Positions 17,052 to 25,673 of a DNA stretch of 64,000 nt are shown here, piece after piece. A model generated the notes under the pieces. It did no database searches. It was not told the DNA's origin and saw only the letters and a list, made by a program, of their open reading frames with translations. The translations under genes were made by a program, and so were the position numbers. The stretch comes from Hymenobacter armeniacus (GTDB lineage: Bacteria > Bacteroidota > Bacteroidia > Cytophagales > Hymenobacteraceae). Location of the stretch: positions 372,001 to 436,000 of the forward strand of contig NZ_JACXAC010000005.1 in the NCBI RefSeq assembly GCF_014699055.1. The letters run 5' to 3'. Positions within the stretch are counted from its first letter, which is position 1. Each line of letters starts with the position of its first letter.

Positions 17052-18356
17052 ATGACGCTCCGCACCCAATTCCTTCTTTTCGTCACCATCATTCACGCCG
17101 TGCTCATTGCGCTGGCGGCCCAGCTGCGCACCACCAATCCGACGCTCTTCGTGGCTTCGGAGGCGCTGCTGCTGGCGAGCATCTACCTCACGGTGCGGCT
17201 CTACCGGGGATTTGTGCGGCCGTTTCAGCTCATCGCGGCGGGCACGGCGGCCATCCAGGCCAAGGACTTCTCGATGAAGTTTGTGCCGGTGGGCCAGCGC
17301 GAGATGGACCAGCTCATCGACGTGTACAACCACATGATTGACGAGCTGCGGCAGGAGCGCGTGAGCCAGCACGAAAAGAGCTTTTTGCTGGAGCGGCTCA
17401 TCGAGGCCTCGCCGGCCGGCGTGCTCATTCTAGACTTTGAAGGCCGCATTGACAGCGTGAACAGCGCCGCCGAACGCTTTCTCGGGCAGCCGGCCCAGGC
17501 GCTGCTGGGCCAGCTGCCCGCCGCGCTGCCGGGCGCCTGGGGCCCGGCCCTGGCCAACCTCACCGAAAAGCAGCCGCAGAGCCTGCGCCTCTCGGGCCTG
17601 CAAACCTACCGGGCCCACGCCGCACACTTCTTCGACCGGGGCTTCACGCGGCGCTTCATTCTGCTCGAAGAGCTGACTCAGGAGTTGATTCAGCAGGAAA
17701 AACAGTCCTACGGCAAGCTGATTCGGATGATGTCGCACGAAATCAACAATTCCATCGGCGCCATCAACTCCATCCTGCACAGCTTCGAGCACTACCGCCC
17801 GCAGCTCGACCCCGCCGACCAGCCCGATTTCGCGCAGGCCCTCGACGTCAGCATCGCCCGCAACACCCAGCTGGCCAACTTCATTGCCAACTTTGCCCGA
17901 CTGGTGCGGCTGCCCGCCCCCGTGCCCCAGCCCACCGACGTGCACGCCCTCCTACGTGGCATTTGCCGGCTGTTGCAGCCCCAGAGCGAAGAGCGGCACA
18001 TCCGGTGGCACCTCGACATTTCGGAAACACCGCTGCTGCTGCGCTTCGATGCCCAGCAGCTGGAGCAAGCCCTCCTAAACATCGCCAAAAATGCCCTCGA
18101 AGCCATTGGCCACGACGGCAACATCTGGGTGCGCACCACCGCGCAGCCGCCCACCGTCACCATCGAAAACGACGGACCGGGCCTGACGCCCGAAATCAGC
18201 CAGCGCCTGTTTACGCCTTTTTTCAGCACCAAGCGCGACGGCCAGGGCATTGGCCTGACGTTGGTGCGCGACATTCTGCTGGCGCACGGGTTCCGGTTTC
18301 AACTCACTACCCAAAAAGACCAACGCACGGCATTTTTTATCGAAATGACCTCTTGA
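17052..18356 (+). CDS. membrane-bound sensor histidine kinase
   Basis: A 434-residue kinase with two closely spaced N-terminal helices (about 5-22 and 33-49), a HAMP-like region (50-100), a PAS-like region (about 112-200), the phospho-acceptor His229 in SHEINNS, and an HATPase_c domain (NIAKNAL, NDGPGLTPE, STKRDGQGIGLTLV). Only about ten residues lie between the helices, so there is no periplasmic sensor domain; the signal is probably read in the membrane or by the PAS-like region. It follows the NtrC-type regulator and is its likely partner. Confidence 0.92.
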   Translation: MTLRTQFLLFVTIIHAVLIALAAQLRTTNPTLFVASEALLLASIYLTVRLYRGFVRPFQLIAAGTAAIQAKDFSMKFVPVGQREMDQLIDVYNHMIDELRQERVSQHEKSFLLERLIEASPAGVLILDFEGRIDSVNSAAERFLGQPAQALLGQLPAALPGAWGPALANLTEKQPQSLRLSGLQTYRAHAAHFFDRGFTRRFILLEELTQELIQQEKQSYGKLIRMMSHEINNSIGAINSILHSFEHYRPQLDPADQPDFAQALDVSIARNTQLANFIANFARLVRLPAPVPQPTDVHALLRGICRLLQPQSEERHIRWHLDISETPLLLRFDAQQLEQALLNIAKNALEAIGHDGNIWVRTTAQPPTVTIENDGPGLTPEISQRLFTPFFSTKRDGQGIGLTLVRDILLAHGFRFQLTTQKDQRTAFFIEMTS

Positions 18357-18474
18357 GAAGGGGGCATATTTCCATTAAACTTACATTTACAGGAAAAGTG
18401 ACCTAAAAATTTAGGGTGCATTTGTAAATGATGTTGCATAACTTCGTGGAATAGCCCATCATCTGCTCCCTGTT

Positions 18475-19842
18475 ATGACTCGCAAGCAATACCTGGCCAC
18501 TGCCTGCCTCGGCTTTATCCTTCTATTGGCCGGAGTCGCAGCCTTTCTGCCCCAAAGCCACCCCGAAGCCGCTGCCGACGCCTTCAATCCCGCCGACTTG
18601 GCGTGGATGCTTTCGGCCTCCGGCCTCGTGCTGCTGATGACGCCGGGGCTGGCGTTTTTCTACGGCGGCATGGTGAGCAAGCGCAACGTCATTTCCACCA
18701 TGCTGCAGAGCTTCATCGCGCTGGGCGTGATTTCGATACTGTGGTACGTGGTGGGCTTTTCGCTGGCGTTTGGCGACAGCATCGGGGGCGTGATTGGCAA
18801 CCCGCTCACGTTCTTCATGTTCAACAACGTGGGCACGGCCCCGCACCCGCGCCTGGCCTCCAACCTGCCGCTGGTGCTATTTGCGGCCTTTCAGCTCAAG
18901 TTTGCCATCATCACGCCGGCCCTCATCAGCGGTGCCTTCGCTGAGCGGATTCGTTTCTGGGGCTACCTGCTGTTCATGTGCCTGTTCAGCCTGTGCATCT
19001 ACTGCCCGCTGGCCCACTGGACCTGGCACCCCGACGGCTTCCTGTTTAAGTGGGGCATACTAGACTTTGCAGGGGGCACGGTGGTGCACATCTCGGCCGG
19101 GTTTGCGGCGCTGGCGGGCGCGCTGGCCCTGGGCCGTCGCCGCACCCACCTCGAAGGCCACACCCACGTGCCGCCCAACGTGCCGTTCATTCTCATCGGC
19201 ACGGGTTTGCTGTGGTTTGGCTGGTTTGGCTTCAATGCCGGTTCGGCGCTGGCGGCCAACGCCACGGCGGTGCAGGCCTTTATGACCACGCACTTGGCTT
19301 CGGCCGCCGCCATGCTCACTTGGATGATGATTGAAGCCGTGCGCGGACAGCGGCCGTCGGCGGCGGGCGCGGCCATTGGCGCGGTGGTGGGCCTGGTGGC
19401 CATCACGCCGGCGGCGGGCTACATTAGCTACGGTCCGGCGCTGTTTATTGGCGTGGTGGCGGCCGCCATCAGCGCCGGCGCTGTCGATTTGAAAAACAAA
19501 ACTACCCTGGACGATACTCTCGACGTGTTTCCCTGCCACGGCGTGGGCGGCATCGTGGGCATGATTCTCACGGCCGTGTTTGCCAAGAACGGCGGCCTGG
19601 CCACCACCGGCGAATGGACGCTGCTGCTGCGCCACCTCGGGGCACTGGCCTTCATCTCCGTCTTCACTTTCGGCGGCTCCTACCTGCTCTACAAGTTCAC
19701 CAACCTGCTCATTCCCATTCGGGTGAATGCCCGCCACGAAGCCGACGGCCTCGACATGAGCCAGCACGGCGAAACCGTGCTGCCCATCGTGCCCGAGGCC
19801 GTGCCCGAAAGCGAGCTGCGCTACGTGGTACGGGCCTCGTAG
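18475..19842 (+). CDS. amt: ammonium transporter
   Basis: A 455-residue Amt/Rh transporter with an N-terminal signal-like helix and eleven predicted membrane helices. Family motifs include GLAFFYGGMVSKRN, the first pore His in GTVVHISAG and the second in FPCHGVGGIVG, and FGFNAGSALA near the pore. It moves ammonium/ammonia across the inner membrane. No glnK (P-II) gene is adjacent on either side, which is usual for many Bacteroidota but means regulation cannot be read from this locus. A weak -7-like TAACTTCG lies near 18438. Convergent with the methylase at 19970. Confidence 0.95.
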   Translation: MTRKQYLATACLGFILLLAGVAAFLPQSHPEAAADAFNPADLAWMLSASGLVLLMTPGLAFFYGGMVSKRNVISTMLQSFIALGVISILWYVVGFSLAFGDSIGGVIGNPLTFFMFNNVGTAPHPRLASNLPLVLFAAFQLKFAIITPALISGAFAERIRFWGYLLFMCLFSLCIYCPLAHWTWHPDGFLFKWGILDFAGGTVVHISAGFAALAGALALGRRRTHLEGHTHVPPNVPFILIGTGLLWFGWFGFNAGSALAANATAVQAFMTTHLASAAAMLTWMMIEAVRGQRPSAAGAAIGAVVGLVAITPAAGYISYGPALFIGVVAAAISAGAVDLKNKTTLDDTLDVFPCHGVGGIVGMILTAVFAKNGGLATTGEWTLLLRHLGALAFISVFTFGGSYLLYKFTNLLIPIRVNARHEADGLDMSQHGETVLPIVPEAVPESELRYVVRAS

Positions 19843-19857
19843 CGACGTCATAAATAA

Positions 19858-19959
19858 TCAGCACGTCATGCTGAGCGCAGTCGAAGCATCTCTACCGGGA
19901 AAGTAATTATTTACTCCTGCACGCGAGATGCTTCGACTGCGCTCAGCATGACGTGCTGA
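19858..19959. repeat. perfect 35-bp palindrome between convergent genes
   Basis: The arm 19858-19892 is an exact inverted copy of 19925-19959, with a 32-base loop. The core (CATGCTGAGCGCAGTCGAAG) is shared with the elements at 16.99, 29.3 and 45.9 kb. It sits between the 3' ends of amt and the methylase gene and could act as a bidirectional terminator. Confidence 0.85.
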
Positions 19960-19969
19960 TATAAATGCG

Positions 19970-20680
19970 TCACGTCCCCAGCACAAACACCGTCGGAATC
20001 TTGTGCAGCTCCGGCGCTGGCAGGCGCTTCCAATCCGAGACGGTTAACGTCTTGATGAACTCCCCGGCGCCCGTCACGTCGGCCGCCACGCACAGGCGGG
20101 TGCCCGGCTGCAGGTGCGCCAGCAAATCGGCAAACAAAGCCCCGTTGCGGTAGGGCGTTTCGATGAACAGCTGCGACTGCTGCCGTTGCTGGGCCTCCTT
20201 CTCCAGGGCTTTGATGGATGCCACGCGCGGCGCCTTCTCGATGGGCAAATACCCGTGAAAGGCAAACTGCTGCCCGTTCAGCCCCGAGGCCATGAGCGCC
20301 AGCAGCAGCGACGACGGCCCCACCAGCGGCACCACCCGCAGGCCCAGCCGGTGGGCCTCGCGCACCAGCGCCGCGCCCGGGTCGGCAATGCCGGGGCAGC
20401 CGGCTTCACTCAGAATACCCCCGTCGAGGCCTTCTTTCACCAGCGGCACCAGCGCGGCGCGCACCTCGGCGTCGGTGCTGTCTTTGTCGATGACGGTGAA
20501 GCGAATGTCCTCAATCACGCGGTGCGGGGCCACACTTTTCACGAAGCGGCGGGCCGTGCGGGCGTTTTCCGCCAGAAAGTAGGGGAGGGCGGCCACGGCG
20601 GCCACCACCTGCGGCGGCAGCACCTGCGGGGCCGTGTCGTCGGCCAGGGGCGTGGGGAGAAGGTACAGCGTGGCGGGCAT
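19970..20680 (-). CDS. SAM-dependent methyltransferase, tetrapyrrole-methylase fold (RsmI-like)
   Basis: A 236-residue protein of the tetrapyrrole/RsmI methylase superfamily (YLLPTPLADD, FLAENARTARRFVK, GGILSEAGCPGIADPGA, VPLVGPSSLLLALMASG, FIETPYRN). RsmI itself methylates 16S rRNA at C1402; this protein is shorter and its opening motif differs, so it may be the second, less characterised RsmI-like paralogue common in Bacteroidota. I chose the ATG at 20680 because the fold begins immediately after it. It follows the esterase gene on the same strand. Confidence 0.85.
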   Translation of the reverse strand: MPATLYLLPTPLADDTAPQVLPPQVVAAVAALPYFLAENARTARRFVKSVAPHRVIEDIRFTVIDKDSTDAEVRAALVPLVKEGLDGGILSEAGCPGIADPGAALVREAHRLGLRVVPLVGPSSLLLALMASGLNGQQFAFHGYLPIEKAPRVASIKALEKEAQQRQQSQLFIETPYRNGALFADLLAHLQPGTRLCVAADVTGAGEFIKTLTVSDWKRLPAPELHKIPTVFVLGT

Positions 20681-20752
20681 GGGCGCGGGGAATAAGCCGC
20701 AAAGGAACGGCACAGCCGCGGGTGGGGTCAGCGCTGGGCCACAAAGCCCCGG

Positions 20753-21535
20753 TTATTGCAGCGCAAACGCCCGCACCAACCCAAACACTTCCTCCGGTTT
20801 TTCGGCGTGCACCCAGTGGCCGGCGTCCACCACGGTGGCCACTTCGGAGTTGGGAAACAGGGCCGGAATGCCGTGCAGCTTGTCCTCGGCGGTGATGTAG
20901 TCGGACTTGCCGCCCCGGATGAACAGGGCCGGCTTCAGAAACGGGGCCGCTGCCGTGGTGGCCTCGCCAATGGCCGCCAGCTGCGCCGCCAGTACCGGCA
21001 GGTTGATGCGCCAGGCAAAAGTGTTGTCTTCGGTGCGGTACAGGTTTTTGAGCAGAAACTGCCGGGTGCCCACGTTGGGCACGTGCTTGGCCAGGGCAGC
21101 GTCGGCTTCCTGGCGGTTGGTGCAGGTGGTGAAATCCACGGATTGCAGGCCGGCCAGGATGTCGTCCTGATGCTCCATGTCGGAAAAGCGCGGGGCAATG
21201 TCGACCACGATGAGGCGGGCCAGCCGCTCGGGGTGGTCCAGGGCCAGGCGCATGGCCACTTTGCCGCCCATGCTGTGGCCCATCAGCGTCACGTCGGGGC
21301 CGAGCTGCAGGTGGTCGAACAGGGCCAGCACGTCTTCGGCCATCAGGGCGTAGCTGTGTTCGGGGCTGTGGAAGGAGCGGCCGTGGTTGCGCAAGTCCAC
21401 GCTCACCACGCGCAGGCCGGCTTCGGTGGCCCAGCGGCGGGCCAGGCTCTGCCAGTTGTCTAGGGTGCCAAACAGGCCGTGGAGGATGACCAGGGGCCGG
21501 CCCTGGCCTTGGTCGAGGTGATGAAGCAAAGGCAT
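20753..21535 (-). CDS. alpha/beta-hydrolase, YbfF-like esterase
   Basis: A 260-residue cytosolic alpha/beta-hydrolase with HGLFGTLDNW (oxyanion region), the nucleophile elbow GHSMGG, an Asp in the KSDYI region and a His in VDAGHWVHAE. The order and motifs match YbfF-type acyl-CoA/ester hydrolases. In contrast to the two hydrolases at the start of the window, its catalytic Ser is present. It is upstream of the methylase in the same direction with about 70 bases between them. Confidence 0.9.
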   Translation of the reverse strand: MPLLHHLDQGQGRPLVILHGLFGTLDNWQSLARRWATEAGLRVVSVDLRNHGRSFHSPEHSYALMAEDVLALFDHLQLGPDVTLMGHSMGGKVAMRLALDHPERLARLIVVDIAPRFSDMEHQDDILAGLQSVDFTTCTNRQEADAALAKHVPNVGTRQFLLKNLYRTEDNTFAWRINLPVLAAQLAAIGEATTAAAPFLKPALFIRGGKSDYITAEDKLHGIPALFPNSEVATVVDAGHWVHAEKPEEVFGLVRAFALQ

Positions 21536-21604
21536 GAGGCAAAAATAGCGACAGGCTCCCCGGCCGAGCCGAAGAGCATGTCGTATTAGGGCACACGGCC
21601 CCGC

Positions 21605-22528
21605 TTATGCCGTGGCGGGTGCGCCTGCCGCGGCGCCCTCAAACGCCGGCGCAAACACCGTTTGGGCGAATTCCTCCAGCGTGGTGGGCGTGGTGGTTTC
21701 GGCCGTGCGCGGGCCCTTGGTCATCGATTTTTCTTCGTTTATGTGCTGAGTCATCTCAATGTAGAGGTCGGCCATGTTTTCGCTCAGGCCGGCGCCCACC
21801 ATGCCCTGCCGGGCATCGGCATAAGGAAACGGCACGTAAGGCAGCTCCGGCCGGCCAATGGCCCGGCCCAGAATGGCCGTGGCCTCGGCCATGGAGTAGT
21901 CGCGCGGGCCCAGCAGGTAGTGCACGGTGTGGCCTTCCAGCGCCGGGCCGCTCAGCAGCTCGGCGGCTTTGGCGGCAATGTCGCGGGTGGCCACCATGGG
22001 GAAGGCCACGTCGGGCCGCGTGGCCGAGCCGATGATGCCCATGTGCTGCACCATGCCCACGTTGGCCAGCAGGTTTTCCATGAAATACGCCGGGCGCAGG
22101 TGCGCCACCGCCAAGCCCTCAATGGCATTGAGGCGGGCTTCCTGGTGGTGCAGGCCCACCACGGGGCCGGTGCCGGTGGGCTGCTCGGCCCCGATGCTGC
22201 TCAGGTGCACCACGTGGCGCACGCCGGCGTCGCGCACGGCCTGGGCGATGGCCTCGCCGATTTGCTGCATGTGGGCCAGCACGTCGGGCACTGTGGGGCT
22301 GGGCGGAATCATGAGGAAGGCGGCGTCGGCACCGCGCAGGGCATCGGTGAGGAAGGCCGCGTCGTGGGCATCGCCGGCTTTGGTGGTGGCGCCTGCTTGT
22401 TGCAGCGCGTCGAGGCGGGCGCTGGGACGGGCCACGGCCGTGACCTGGTGCCCCTGGCCCAGCAGGTGGTGAACGAGGGCGGTGCCAATGTTGCCGGTGG
22501 CGCCTAATACGGTGATTTTCTTAGCCAT
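21605..22528 (-). CDS. NmrA-family NAD(P)-binding oxidoreductase/regulator
   Basis: A 307-residue atypical short-chain dehydrogenase of the NmrA/HSCARG group. The N-terminal Rossmann fold has the dinucleotide motif GATGNIG (residues 9-15) after a beta strand (KKITVL), followed by the NmrA-like body (PARPAYFMENLL-type region reads LRPAYFMENLL). Such proteins act as NAD(P)H-dependent quinone reductases or redox sensors. It is divergent from an HxlR-type regulator at 22671 with a palindromic site between them, a common arrangement for redox- or electrophile-responsive genes. Confidence 0.88.
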   Translation of the reverse strand: MAKKITVLGATGNIGTALVHHLLGQGHQVTAVARPSARLDALQQAGATTKAGDAHDAAFLTDALRGADAAFLMIPPSPTVPDVLAHMQQIGEAIAQAVRDAGVRHVVHLSSIGAEQPTGTGPVVGLHHQEARLNAIEGLAVAHLRPAYFMENLLANVGMVQHMGIIGSATRPDVAFPMVATRDIAAKAAELLSGPALEGHTVHYLLGPRDYSMAEATAILGRAIGRPELPYVPFPYADARQGMVGAGLSENMADLYIEMTQHINEEKSMTKGPRTAETTTPTTLEEFAQTVFAPAFEGAAAGAPATA

Positions 22529-22602
22529 GAGTCGGAGTAGTGATGCCGGGACCCTGTTGCCCGCTGGCCATGCAAAGGTGAATGTGTAACTTTACTTTTC
22601 GC

Positions 22603-22629
22603 AAGTACCTACTAAAAAGTAGGGTACTT
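22603..22629. promoter_or_regulatory. candidate HxlR operator
   Basis: AAGTACCTACT is followed after four A residues by AGTAGGGTACTT, an inverted repeat with one extra base in the right arm. It lies in the NmrA/HxlR divergent region, upstream of a minus-strand -7-like box (CACCTTTG read on the minus strand, 22573-22580), so binding could block transcription of the NmrA gene and of the regulator itself. Confidence 0.5.
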
Positions 22630-22670
22630 ACCTGATAGAAAGAATCGTTGACAATCAGAAAAATAATTTT

Positions 22671-23075
22671 ATGAGCAAGCCCACCAAACAACAACAGGCC
22701 GAGGCGTATTGGCTGGCCTCATCTACCCGAAATGACTTGGTGTGCCCGGTGCGCACCACGCTCAACGTGTTGGGTGGCAAGTGGAAGCTGCTCATTCTGT
22801 CGTACTTGCTCGACGAGCCGCGGCGCTACGGCGAGCTCCGCCGGCTGATGCCCGAAATCACGGAGAAGATGCTCATTCAGCAGCTGCGCGAGATGGAAAC
22901 CGACGGCCTTGTGGCGCGCACCGTGCACCAGACCGTGCCGCCACGCGTCGACTACAGCCTCACGGCGCAGGGCCAGCGCGTGCGGCCCATGTTTGCCGAG
23001 CTGCTGGGCTGGGGCCTGCAGTACTTAGACCGCAGCGCTGCCGCTGAGGCACCGGCCGGCGCCGGGCAAGGCTAG
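22671..23075 (+). CDS. HxlR-family transcriptional regulator
   Basis: A 134-residue winged-helix protein with the HxlR core (CPVRTTLNVLGGKWKLLILSYL, RRYGELRRLMPEITEKMLIQQLREME, the wing VPPRVDYSLTAQG). The conserved Cys near the N-terminus (in VCPV) is the residue that some HxlR members use to sense electrophiles or redox state. It probably binds the palindrome at 22603-22629 and controls the divergent NmrA-type gene. Confidence 0.92.
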   Translation: MSKPTKQQQAEAYWLASSTRNDLVCPVRTTLNVLGGKWKLLILSYLLDEPRRYGELRRLMPEITEKMLIQQLREMETDGLVARTVHQTVPPRVDYSLTAQGQRVRPMFAELLGWGLQYLDRSAAAEAPAGAGQG

Positions 23076-23128
23076 AACCGCCCGACAACCAGCAGGCTGG
23101 CTTCATGCTTCCTACAGACGCAACGGTC

Positions 23129-23136
23129 TAGGTTTG
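23129..23136 (+). promoter_or_regulatory. -7 box upstream of porin gene
   Basis: TAGGTTTG fits TAnnTTTG. It overlaps the TTG that would otherwise be the longest start of the porin frame, so translation probably begins downstream of it. Confidence 0.4.
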
Positions 23137-24591
23137 ACGTTTTCATCCCGGGCGGCTTCGGTTGGCCCTTGTTGTTTTCGTCTTCTGAAACAGTTCCTGC
23201 CTCTGCTCGCGGGGGCGCTGCTCCTGGTGGGGCCGGCCCGCGCCCAGGTCACGCCGCCCGGCGGGGCCACGCCGGTTACGCCCCCCAACGCCGCATCGGC
23301 CCAGGAGCCCGCCCACCAGCCCAACGACGCCCCCGACCAGCCGCGCAACTGGAGCCTGCACTTCCAGCAAACGCTCATCGACCAGTGGCACAACGACCTG
23401 CGCACGCCGTATGCGGGCGACTACAGCCTGGCCGACCGCGAATCGGCGAAGCTGTCGTTCACCTCCACGCTGTTCATCGGGCGGCGGCTGTGGAAAGGCG
23501 CGGCCGTGTATTTCAACCCCGAGGTGGCCGGTGGCAGCGGCCTGAGCAGTGCCCGCGGCATTGCGGGCTTCACCAACGGCGAAACTTTCCGCATCGGCGT
23601 GGCCGACCCCGTGCTGTACCTGGCCCGCCTCTACCTGCGCCAGACCATTGCCCTGGGCCCGGGCACTGATGCCGACGAAGACGACCTCAACCAGCTGGCC
23701 GGGCCCCGGCCCACGCGCTACCTCGCCTTCAATGTGGGCAAGTTCAGCGTGGCCGATTTCTTCGACCAGAACAGCTACTCGCACGACCCCCGCACGCAGT
23801 TCCTGAACTGGGGCCTGATGAGTGCCGGCGGCTGGGACTACGCCGCCAACACCCGCGGCTACACCGTGGGCGGCGTGGTGGAGTACGTGACGCCCGCCTT
23901 TGCCCTGCGTGTGGGCTCGACGCTGGAGCCTACTTATGCCAACGGCCCCACGCTGGACTTTCATTACCGCACCGCCCACGCCGAAACCGTGGAGCTCACC
24001 AAAAGCTACCGCCTGGGTGGCCGCCAGGGCACGCTGCGCCTGCTGGGCTTTCGCAACGTGGCGGCCATGGGCGACTACCGCGCCGCCACCGCGGCCAACC
24101 CGCGCCTGCACGCCGACACCTCGGCCGTGGCCCTGTTTCGGGCACCGGGCCGCACCAAAACCGGCTTTGCGCTCAACGCCGAGCAGGAACTGACCAAGAA
24201 CGTGGGCCTTTTTGCCCGCGTGAGCTACAACGACGGCCGCTACGAAACCTGGGCTTTCACCGAAATCGACCACAGCGCCAGCCTGGGGCTGGTGAGCACC
24301 GGCGCCCGCTGGCAGCGGCCCGACGACCGCCTCGGGGCTGCCGTGGTGGTGAACGGCCTCAGCCCTGAGCACCGGGCCTATCTGGCGGCCGGCGGCTACG
24401 GCTTCATCGTGGGCGACGGCGCCCTGAACTACGGCCTCGAAAGCATTGGCGAGGTGTATTACAGCCTCAGCCTGCCGCGCTACCACGCCTCCATCAGCCC
24501 CGATTACCAACTCGTTATCAACCCCGGCTACAACCGCGACCGCAGCGGGCCGGTGCACGTGGCGGCGGTGCGGCTGCACGTCGAGTTTTAG
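23134..24591 (+). CDS. carbohydrate porin, OprB-like
   Basis: An outer-membrane beta-barrel of up to 485 residues. It has a signal peptide (LKQFLPLLAGALLLVGPARA then Q), the OprB-type region NWSLHFQQTLIDQWH, LFIGRRLWKGAAVYFNPEVAGG, KFSVADFFDQNSYSHDPRTQFLNW, and a barrel ending in an aromatic residue (RLHVEF). OprB-type porins pass sugars across the outer membrane. The start is uncertain: there is no in-frame ATG before the signal peptide, and the choices are TTG at 23134 or CTG at 23185, which gives an ordinary signal peptide. Confidence 0.85.
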   Translation: MTFSSRAASVGPCCFRLLKQFLPLLAGALLLVGPARAQVTPPGGATPVTPPNAASAQEPAHQPNDAPDQPRNWSLHFQQTLIDQWHNDLRTPYAGDYSLADRESAKLSFTSTLFIGRRLWKGAAVYFNPEVAGGSGLSSARGIAGFTNGETFRIGVADPVLYLARLYLRQTIALGPGTDADEDDLNQLAGPRPTRYLAFNVGKFSVADFFDQNSYSHDPRTQFLNWGLMSAGGWDYAANTRGYTVGGVVEYVTPAFALRVGSTLEPTYANGPTLDFHYRTAHAETVELTKSYRLGGRQGTLRLLGFRNVAAMGDYRAATAANPRLHADTSAVALFRAPGRTKTGFALNAEQELTKNVGLFARVSYNDGRYETWAFTEIDHSASLGLVSTGARWQRPDDRLGAAVVVNGLSPEHRAYLAAGGYGFIVGDGALNYGLESIGEVYYSLSLPRYHASISPDYQLVINPGYNRDRSGPVHVAAVRLHVEF

Positions 24592-24665
24592 GGGCGGGAA
24601 GTGGCCCTGCGTGTAAAATTCGGGCATCTGGACGGTTGGGGCCGGCCGCCGCGGGCCGGGGGCCG

Positions 24666-24673
24666 TACCTTTG
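24666..24673 (+). promoter_or_regulatory. -7 box of the fabH-like gene
   Basis: TACCTTTG matches TAnnTTTG exactly and lies 46 bases before the GTG start at 24720. It supports that start over a longer upstream reading frame. Confidence 0.5.
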
Positions 24674-24719
24674 TGCCCGCCGCAAGGCGCGTTTGCGTTT
24701 CCCCATCCAACCCCAGTCC

Positions 24720-25667
24720 GTGTACCTTCATCATGTGGCGTCCTACCTTCCGGAGGCCGTCGTCACCAATGCTCACTTCACCCGCCTGAATGGCCTGGCC
24801 AGCGAGTGGATAATTGAGCGAACCGGCATCCAGGAGCGGCGCAAAGCGGCCCCCGGCGAAAATGCCAACACCATGGCCATTGCGGCCACCCGCGCGGCTT
24901 TCGCCGCCGCCCCCGCCTTTGCTGCCGCTAGCGTCGACCTTATTGTGGTGGGTACCTACACGCCGCACGACACCATTTTCACGGCCGCCCACGCCGTGCA
25001 GCGGGATTTGGACGTGAACGAAATCCCCACGGTGAGCATCTCCTCGGCCTGCTCGTCGCTGCTGAATGCGGTGGAAATTGTGGAGGGTTATTTTGCCATG
25101 GGCAAGGCCACCCGCGCCGTAGTGGTCGTCACGGAGCACAACACCGCCTACAACAACGAGGAAGACACCATGGCCGGCCACCTCTGGGGCGACGGCGCGG
25201 CGGCCCTGCTCATCAGCAAGGAGCGCCTCGCGCCCGGCGACCTGCGCATTGCCGAGGTCATCACCGGCGGCGCGGCGCCCGTGAGCAAAGCCGACGAGTC
25301 GGTGACCCTGAAGCCCGTGGAGCGCGGCATCGTGATGCCGTTTGGCCGCGACGTGTTCCAGCAGGCCTGCATCTACATGGCCAAGGTGACCCAGCAGCTG
25401 CTCGACAAGCACGCCATTGCCATCGACCAGCTCACCTACCTGATTCCGCACCAGGCCAACCTGCGCATCTCCAAGAACGTGACCAAGCAGCTCGGCCTCG
25501 ACCCCGCCCGCGCCGTGAGCAACATCGAGCGCCTCGGCAACACGGGCTGCGCCGGCGCCGCCATCGGCCTGGCCGAAGTGTGGGACACGCTGAAAGGCGG
25601 CGACAAGGTGATTATCACCGTGTTCGGCGGCGGCTATTCCTACGGCGCTATGCTGCTGGAGAAATAG
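24720..25667 (+). CDS. fabH: 3-oxoacyl-ACP synthase III family protein (KAS III)
   Basis: A 315-residue thiolase-fold condensing enzyme from GTG 24720; a -7 box lies between this start and earlier in-frame codons. The catalytic triad is complete: Cys111 in SISSACSS, His244 in IPHQANLR, Asn274 in RLGNTGCAGA, nearly the same positions as in E. coli FabH. FabH condenses acetyl-CoA with malonyl-ACP to start fatty acid synthesis. The gene is not next to other fatty acid genes, so it may be a second KAS III with another acyl substrate. It is six bases from the ArfB gene and likely co-transcribed. Confidence 0.85.
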   Translation: MYLHHVASYLPEAVVTNAHFTRLNGLASEWIIERTGIQERRKAAPGENANTMAIAATRAAFAAAPAFAAASVDLIVVGTYTPHDTIFTAAHAVQRDLDVNEIPTVSISSACSSLLNAVEIVEGYFAMGKATRAVVVVTEHNTAYNNEEDTMAGHLWGDGAAALLISKERLAPGDLRIAEVITGGAAPVSKADESVTLKPVERGIVMPFGRDVFQQACIYMAKVTQQLLDKHAIAIDQLTYLIPHQANLRISKNVTKQLGLDPARAVSNIERLGNTGCAGAAIGLAEVWDTLKGGDKVIITVFGGGYSYGAMLLEK

Positions 25668-25673
25668 AACCTC

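Noticed and set aside
18357..18474. A sigma-54 promoter upstream of the ammonium transporter
   Set aside because: I looked for GG-N10-GC because such genes are often nitrogen-controlled; TTGC is present near 18434 but the matching -24 GG is absent.
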